DNA of 64,000 nucleotides from Anagrus nilaparvatae. Lineage: Eukaryota; Arthropoda; Insecta; Hymenoptera; Mymaridae. Below are positions 59,001 through 64,000 of this stretch, piece after piece (the first letter of the stretch is position 1; every line of letters starts with the position of its first letter). The notes under the pieces are model-generated. The model ran no database searches, was not told the origin of the DNA, and worked only from the letters and a program-made list of their open reading frames with translations. The stretch spans positions 65,812,501 through 65,876,500 of the forward strand of contig JAKSXM010000007.1 of the NCBI GenBank assembly GCA_022575985.1, in the 5' to 3' direction. Both the position numbers and the translations under genes were made by a program.

Positions 59001-60973
59001 TGAAGTAAGGACAATCTTAGATTGACTATTGAAAAATCATTAGATAAACTGAAAATAGACCATATTATATACGTAAAACGTAATTTATTATAATTTTTTT
59101 AGATTATACACGGTCAAAACATTGATTTTTAATAATAAACTCTTTTTTTTAAAGATTTCTTTATTATTTTTATTTAAATAATACTTATTGTTTATAATTA
59201 TATATATACCCATATATGATAATGTTTACATGGAAAAATTAATCATGCTCATTTTCTTTCAATAGGTTTTATGCATGCATGAATGATTTCTTTAGTATTT
59301 TAGTATAGTAAATGAGTATTCATTTTTTAAAAATTTATTTACTTGAGAAATGTCATCAAGTTTTATTTTTTGAATTTTAGGAATTTGGGGTACTATGTGC
59401 AAATTTTGTGCAGCTTAAATTTAAGCCTCATAGCTCCTCTTAGGTCAAAAGAATATGCACTGTTTTTTTTACACTATAACGCTATTATTTTTAAAACCTC
59501 CAAAATCTGACTTTTATCAATTTTGTCATTTAAATTGGCTTGACAGAGTTTTAATATTAAAATTTCAACAGTGATTGTCAAAAAATTTTGAAATTTCGTT
59601 AGTCTGTTAATTTATCTTATGTTGATTTTGTAACTAGAATTTAAAAAAACAAGCTTTGACTAATATATGGAGATTCCACTGTTTTAGGGTTTTCAAATTG
59701 CTCAAAAATTTTCCAAGCTGGCTTTATATAGTTGAAAATATCTCCCCATTACTGCGACTGGTATTAAAAAGGACTTCTTGTCCAAAAAATAAAGGGCTGT
59801 TTTTATTAATTAAGTTTTTTTGGCCTATTTAAGAAGACTGTCCCTTAGCTTGAATTTTTCCACAAAATTAATTCAATTTAGTCAAATTTTTGTGTGCAAG
59901 GGTCTTATTTTAAACTCTGCATACTGAGGTTTCAAAACAAGAAGAAATATCGATTTTTAAACAGGACTATTTTTAAATTGCAAAAATTACAATTTTCGAC
60001 GAAAATAGGATTTATAGGCCCCCAAAAATTTTGTGCATTCTTAAGGTTTTGAATTATTTTTTACTTGTCTGTATTCTAAATCTTTTACCGGAACCTCCAT
60101 TTAAGAGATTTTTATAACATAAAATCTTTTATCTCTTGTCCAGCAAAGCCTATAGATACTTCCAAGTTATAAGTATTATGGATATTTGTTCGGCTATATT
60201 AACCATCTGTGAAAGTCTGGAGAAATTCAGTGTTCCAAAAACAGTGGAAGTTCCTTGTAAATTAAATTTCATATTGCTATATTAATAAATACCTGTATTA
60301 AGACAGAAGCAAATGCCAGCAAAAAAACATCAAGTAATAAAGATTTTGTTCTATTAATAACTGGTTCAAGGCATCCAATTGTATAACACGAATTTCCAGG
60401 ACAGCATGAGGTTGGCATTCTTCCTGACCTTATGAGTTCATAATCTTTCTTTTCCCTTACTCCACAACACTTTAACTATAAAAATTAAATGTAAAATACA
60501 AGTTTAAAAAACTAAAAAATGCAAAATTTAATTTAAAACATACCCTTCTAATAATATTATCCCATGCTTCATCAGCCCCTGGATCAGCTAAGGAACTTAG
60601 AGCTCTTAACATATCATTTTCTGGTAATGTTTCTATCTTTTCACTACGTACTAATGCCCAAATTCCAACACCACATTCAGTTGCAGCAATAATACCCAAC
60701 AAAACAGCAAACTGTAATTAAAAAAAAATTTTTTTAATGAACTTATTACACTATTTAAAATTTTTTGAAACCATTTATTTTACTTACTGAAATTATTTGT
60801 GATTTATTACTATAATCAAATTGCCATGCACACAATGATAACAAACATGTTAATAAACCTAAGCCTATTAATGATAACGATGAACCATTAACATTTGATG
60901 GTGCTAATAACTCAAAATCTTGTAATTGATATAAAAGTATTCCAGAACAAGTACTTAATGCTGCTCCTGAAAA
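50047..60973 (-). CDS. Third tetraspanin with long repeated C-terminal tail (exons 2-5; first exon outside window)
   Basis: Minus-strand exons 60788-60973 (62 codons), 60544-60711 (56), 60293-60475 (61) and 50047-50337 (96 plus TAA) are all phase 0. They start at the same protein positions as in bodies A and B. Exon 2 gives FSGAALSTCSGILLYQ (TM1 end) and TM2, but lacks the FGCC motif. Exon 3 gives TM3 (FAVLLGIIAATECGVGIWAL). Exon 4 has LKCCGV, SCCPG and two more cysteines of the large loop. Exon 5 gives the end of TM4 and a tail of about 75 residues, far longer than usual. The tail carries two copies of PNMNE-x3-LRPL and the proline-rich RPLPPQR, reminiscent of an SH3 ligand. The product is a multi-pass membrane scaffold. 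Intron 4 is 9.95 kb and repeat-filled. No first exon was found in 60974-64000, so it probably lies beyond the window. Confidence 0.88.
50609..50880. mobile_element. Foldback MITE in tetraspanin intron
   Basis: Inverted arms contain TTTTGCTTGAAT, GCATGGGTC, TTAGACACGTATTTTTTT and AGTGTGACA and their complements around a centre near 50750. About 270 bp, noncoding. Confidence 0.65.
51765..51945. repeat. Partial copy of the CpG-rich foldback family
   Basis: Blocks GACGAAGAAAA, AAATCGCAGTTTACTAACCT, GGCTTCGACTCG and TAATTTACGT match the right half of the 18001-18398 palindrome, with divergence. Confidence 0.6.
52045..52185 (+). repeat. G-run tandem array, copy 1
   Basis: About four repeats of GTCAAATTTGTCCTTTTTAA followed by 7-10 G residues, unit near 30 bp. 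Closely spaced G-runs on the plus strand could form G-quadruplexes. On the transcribed minus-strand RNA they appear as C-runs. Confidence 0.85.
52211..53155. repeat. 25-bp minisatellite with 300-bp higher-order period, copy 1
   Basis: Units of 25 bp alternate between a form with GTCCCTAAAGACCTTT and one with GTACCTAGGGACCTAT, each preceded by GGTGCAGAA. Twelve units form a 300-bp block. 52501-52680 and 52801-52980 are identical over 180 bp, and 52261-52500 matches 52561-52800 with only a few differences. The unit length is not a multiple of three and stops are frequent, so it is noncoding. Confidence 0.9.
53370..54516. other. Intronic spacer between the two minisatellite elements
   Basis: AT-rich sequence. 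Around 53940-54330 it has imperfect internal symmetry (GGTCGCTGAA... against ...TTCAGCAACC; GCCTGCAATAG against ATTGCAGGCAATTAG), which suggests another decayed foldback. No gene is seen. Confidence 0.4.
54565..54825 (+). repeat. G-run tandem array, copy 2
   Basis: About eight units of GTCAAATNTGTCCTTTTTAA plus 7-13 G residues. Apparent proline-rich or glycine-rich open frames on the two strands here are products of the repeat. Strong G-quadruplex potential on the plus strand. G-run lengths are liable to sequencing error. Confidence 0.85.
54850..55655. repeat. 25-bp minisatellite, copy 2
   Basis: Same 25-bp unit types as copy 1 but less regular. Some units are shortened (CCTAGGGTGCAGAAG junctions near 55120 and 55510) and some are variant (AATAACTAGAAACCTTAG). 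A block near 55000 recurs about 267 bp later, so the higher-order period differs from copy 1. Confidence 0.88.
56020..59395. other. AT-rich part of the third tetraspanin's last intron
   Basis: No coding exon or repeat with clear ends was recognised. GTGCGTCAAG appears near 56520 and 58905, possibly a shared repeat scrap. Confidence 0.4.
59400..60120 (+). repeat. Diverged interspersed repeat, copy 2
   Basis: Shares AAAATTGCAAAAATTACAAT-like text, ATTTTGTGCATTC/ATTTTGTACAAGC and TTTTTTACTTGTC/TTTTTTACTTGTT blocks, in the same order, with 62285-62640. Low identity and no coding content. Confidence 0.4.
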
Positions 60974-62280
60974 CTGTAAAAAAACAAAAATTAAATTCAT
61001 ATTTTAATTATCAATTTATTAATTTTTAAAACAATTTTTATAAAATTCATAAAAATAGGTAATAGAAAATTTTTCTTTATCTTATTAATTATCAGGATAT
61101 AAAATTATCTATATTGATTTTTTTAGACTTGAAAATAACTCATATTGTAATTATCTTATAATTTTTTGTTTATTGCATACATGGAAATATCAAGTGCAAG
61201 TACAATAATAATTATTTTTATTATTCTATTATAAATCAAAGGAAAGTAAGTTATATTGTTAATTTCTGCTTTTTTGACTAACTTTTTGAACTAACTATTT
61301 TGAGAAGATTTTTTGAATTATAAATTACTTAATATCCTTTTATTTGAGTATTATTTTTAGAAAGTTACATGTACTTTCTAAAAATAATTTGTAATATTCA
61401 AAAAAATGTGAAATTTCGGATTTATTTTTGTAAACTTATTTATACATTTATACTATCTAAATAAATAAAATTTATCAAGCGGAAATAGGTATTTCAAGAT
61501 TAAAAAAAAAAACTATTATTTTTTACCACGTTTTGAAGTCTCACATTTTTGATACTAAAATAATTGTCTTTTCTTATCAATGTCCCGAAAGCACGCTTTC
61601 TTTTTATTGACAAATTCAATTTCATTTCGTAGACAAAGAGCATCCCGGAATATTAGGGGAAAATCTGCACCAGAATGATATCTAAAAAACCTTTTACAGA
61701 TTGTTTATACATAAAAAAATAATAAGTTCCCCGTTGTAATTTTGCCCCAGCTGCACTGCATGGGGCAGGGGGGGGGGCAAAAACGTGTTTTTTTTCTCTT
61801 TCTTTTTTCAAAAATCTGTCAAAAATTCATGTCTATGGTTCCTTAGTACCCAAATAGGTCTACATGGTCTTAAAAGATTCGTCTTTGATATTTTTTTCAC
61901 ATACAAAAGTCAAAAATGGTCAAAAAATAATTTTGCTTCCTTCGATTCTCAATTCAAAAATACTAAAGACTAACATTAAAAATTTTATTTTAATATTCAA
62001 TTATTTTGCTATATCAAAAATAACCTCTCTGGAAAATTTATATGTTTTTTATCTATCAAAGCCCTTCAAAATGAGCCTGTTTAGAGCAAATTTGAGCCGC
62101 GGAAATCATCAAAATTTCAAAAAAACCAAAATTTTTTATGGGGTTTTTTTGAAGATAATAAGGGGATTGTCAACTGTTTGGGAATAAGATTAGCTTCTAA
62201 CTTTCAAAACAGGTTGTGGTAGTTGAGAAAACATCCTTTATACCCTCAGTTTACCTGAATGGGCCTCCTGGTCCTAGAAA
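60974..62280. other. Presumed first intron of the third tetraspanin
   Basis: AT-rich with a short hairpin at 61360-61390 (AGAAAGTACATGTACTTTCT-like) and a G-run at 61761-61777. Searched on the minus strand for a tetraspanin first exon; none was found. Confidence 0.4.
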
Positions 62281-62284
62281 TCAA

Positions 62285-62640
62285 ACCCTATAGCAGGGTT
62301 GTATGCTATATAAGATAGGACTTTTTAGGCTATCTTCTAAATGGCGCTGCTACCTTGTAATTAAACCAAATACCTTCCGGTTAGTCTCATTTTTTTTGAA
62401 TATTTATCACCTTTTGACCCCCGTAAACCACATTTTTTTTATCAGTAATTCTGTTACCGTTATAGCCAGTAAACCAAATGAACATATTTGGCCAAAAATG
62501 ACCAATTTTTAAATTGCTGCAAAAATTGCAATTTTTGACTAATATGGGTTTTATAGATCTCAGAAATTTTGTACAAGCTCCTAATTTTAAAAAATTTTTT
62601 ACTTGTTTATTTTCGATCAATTGTTTGCGAGATATAAAAA
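62285..62640 (+). repeat. Diverged interspersed repeat, copy 3
   Basis: Aligned by eye with 24970-25335 (see that entry for the shared blocks). Open frames on both strands here are short and unrelated to known proteins. Confidence 0.55.
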
Positions 62641-62644
62641 TTTA

Positions 62645-63720
62645 AAGTCAGAGTTTCGCTTTAAGATATTTTAATAAACGCTAATATTTTAAAATACCAT
62701 CTTTATTGAGCTAAATCACGAAAAAAACTTAAGCAAAACGAACGAGTAAAAACTGTTTCTCTATGAGGATCCAAAATTGCGGTATGAGCAAAATTTTCTA
62801 TAAAAATTGCTTACTTCTGATAAGATTTAAAACAAATGAATATATTGCATATAACTATCAATCCTATATTTCATTGTACATAAAAAAAACTCGAGATTAA
62901 AAAAAATCATAAAACACATAATAATTATTTACTTAAGTTTCTTCAGAAATAAGGTGTGGTAGCTTGAAGAATTTTTTTTTGAATAAAATTATAAAAGAGT
63001 TATTTGCAAGAAAAAGTCTTCCTTTCATTATTTTTAATAAGATTTTAAAAATTAAATATCAGATGTTCTATACCTAGTATAATAGTTCGAATATAATTAA
63101 TAAATTAATTTTGCATAAAAAAATTAGTGTTTGTTGTGTTTGCATTACTAAATGATAAAAATGTCGTAAATTTATATGATAATGAAATCGTCGTTTTTAT
63201 TTTCTCATCATGTAAAAATAAATAAATTAATAACAAATTAGTAATAACAAGATTATAATGTAGATGAAAATAATATAAATACACTGTTGGAAATGTCGAG
63301 GTCAAATATATGCAGCTATATTTTTTTATTATATAATCCATATTAAGTCATTGTATTTTTTTTGTAATAAATTTTCAATAATTAAAATAGTAAATTAACT
63401 ATAAATTTATGTTTCCTTCACATGCTTATGTTTCCTTATAAATTTGCAAATAAGGTTATGTGATTTGTAAACCACGTGCTTTTTAAATTATTATATTAGA
63501 CTTATATAGAAAAAAATTTAGTGTATTGCCATAAAAAAATATTCTTGTTGATTACTTTTCCCAAATTTTTTTTTTTGCTAAGATAATAAGATCCTGAAAC
63601 TGAAGCTCATGAAACCACTTCTTGTAACCACTTGCAATTGTAAAATATCAACAAATTGTAAAACTATAAAAATGATCAAAACTTATTGCAAAAAATTAAA
63701 AATTACACAACACTTATTAC
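62645..63720. other. AT-rich intronic sequence
   Basis: No gene, exon or repeat boundary is recognised. Confidence 0.35.
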
Positions 63721-63726
63721 ACAGGC

Positions 63727-64000
63727 ACACAAAAAAAAGACCCCATGGAATGGGGGTTTTTGGTGGTGCTAAAACCGTATATGGCCATAGAAATGCAATT
63801 TAACTAGCCAATTTGCCCCCAGCGCCCCCATATGCCCCCCCAAAAAATGAAAAAAATTTTTTTTTTTCGAAACATGAAAATTGAACTATATACTCATGTT
63901 TTTTGGAACGCTTATACCAAAAGTGTATACAAAAAATGTTTTTAACAAACGTTTGGCCCTGTAGACGACCCCAGTGCCCCCATTAATACCCCCCCCCCAA
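63727..64000. repeat. C-run rich sequence cut by the window end
   Basis: Two clusters of CCCCC runs (63817-63841 and 63971-63998) are separated by AT-rich DNA. GCGCCCCCATATGCCCCCCC and GTGCCCCCATTAATACCCCC resemble each other and may be the edge of another tandem array. The rest lies outside the window. Confidence 0.4.

Noticed and set aside
1..64000. tRNA, rRNA or microRNA genes.
   Set aside because: No tRNA box A/B pair or rRNA segment was recognised. The many hairpins are explained by foldback elements, and no small-RNA precursor could be singled out.

Overview
The window is very AT-rich animal DNA. It has spliced genes with GT-AG introns, long introns, and a dense load of transposon remnants. 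The recognisable host genes are insect-type tetraspanins close to the Tsp42E/CD63 group. Together with the base composition this suggests an insect, possibly a parasitoid wasp; the species is an inference and was not tested.

Host genes. All clear host exons lie on the minus strand and encode tetraspanins, except a short plus-strand 3' coding end at 1-170 that points toward the cluster. Two complete four-exon tetraspanin 'bodies' lie next to each other, A at 1808-2677 and B at 4189-5896. Each lacks its first coding exon locally. Two matching 20-codon first exons are found far upstream, at 21572-21631 and 39785-39844. Both end in phase 0 and each has a plausible TATA/initiator upstream. Since no body lies between the two first exons and no first exon lies between the two bodies, the units must be either nested on the same strand or one locus with two promoters and two terminal cassettes. 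A third tetraspanin, with a long repeated cytoplasmic tail, spans 50047-60973. Its first exon is not in the window, and a 10-kb last intron is filled with repeats.

Mobile DNA. 42721-46240 holds a 5'-truncated non-LTR retrotransposon with an intact 952-residue endonuclease/reverse transcriptase. Older non-LTR remains lie at 9850-10640 and 32282-35078; the second is interrupted by a Tigger/pogo fragment. 22854-24057 is a decayed hAT element with a BED zinc finger. Many elements are inverted repeats: a 2.3-kb near-perfect palindrome (26211-28520), a 1.7-kb palindrome (46361-48076), and smaller foldbacks at 828, 3291, 9731, 14845, 16516, 18001, 19249, 22625, 41089 and 50609.

The most unusual DNA is at 51357-56017, inside the last intron of the third tetraspanin. 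Two composite elements each carry a poly-G tandem array followed by a 25-bp minisatellite. In one copy the minisatellite is organised into a 300-bp higher-order repeat. A degraded relative lies at 18985-19125.

The remaining stretches are AT-rich intergenic or intronic sequence in which no gene, tRNA or rRNA was recognised.
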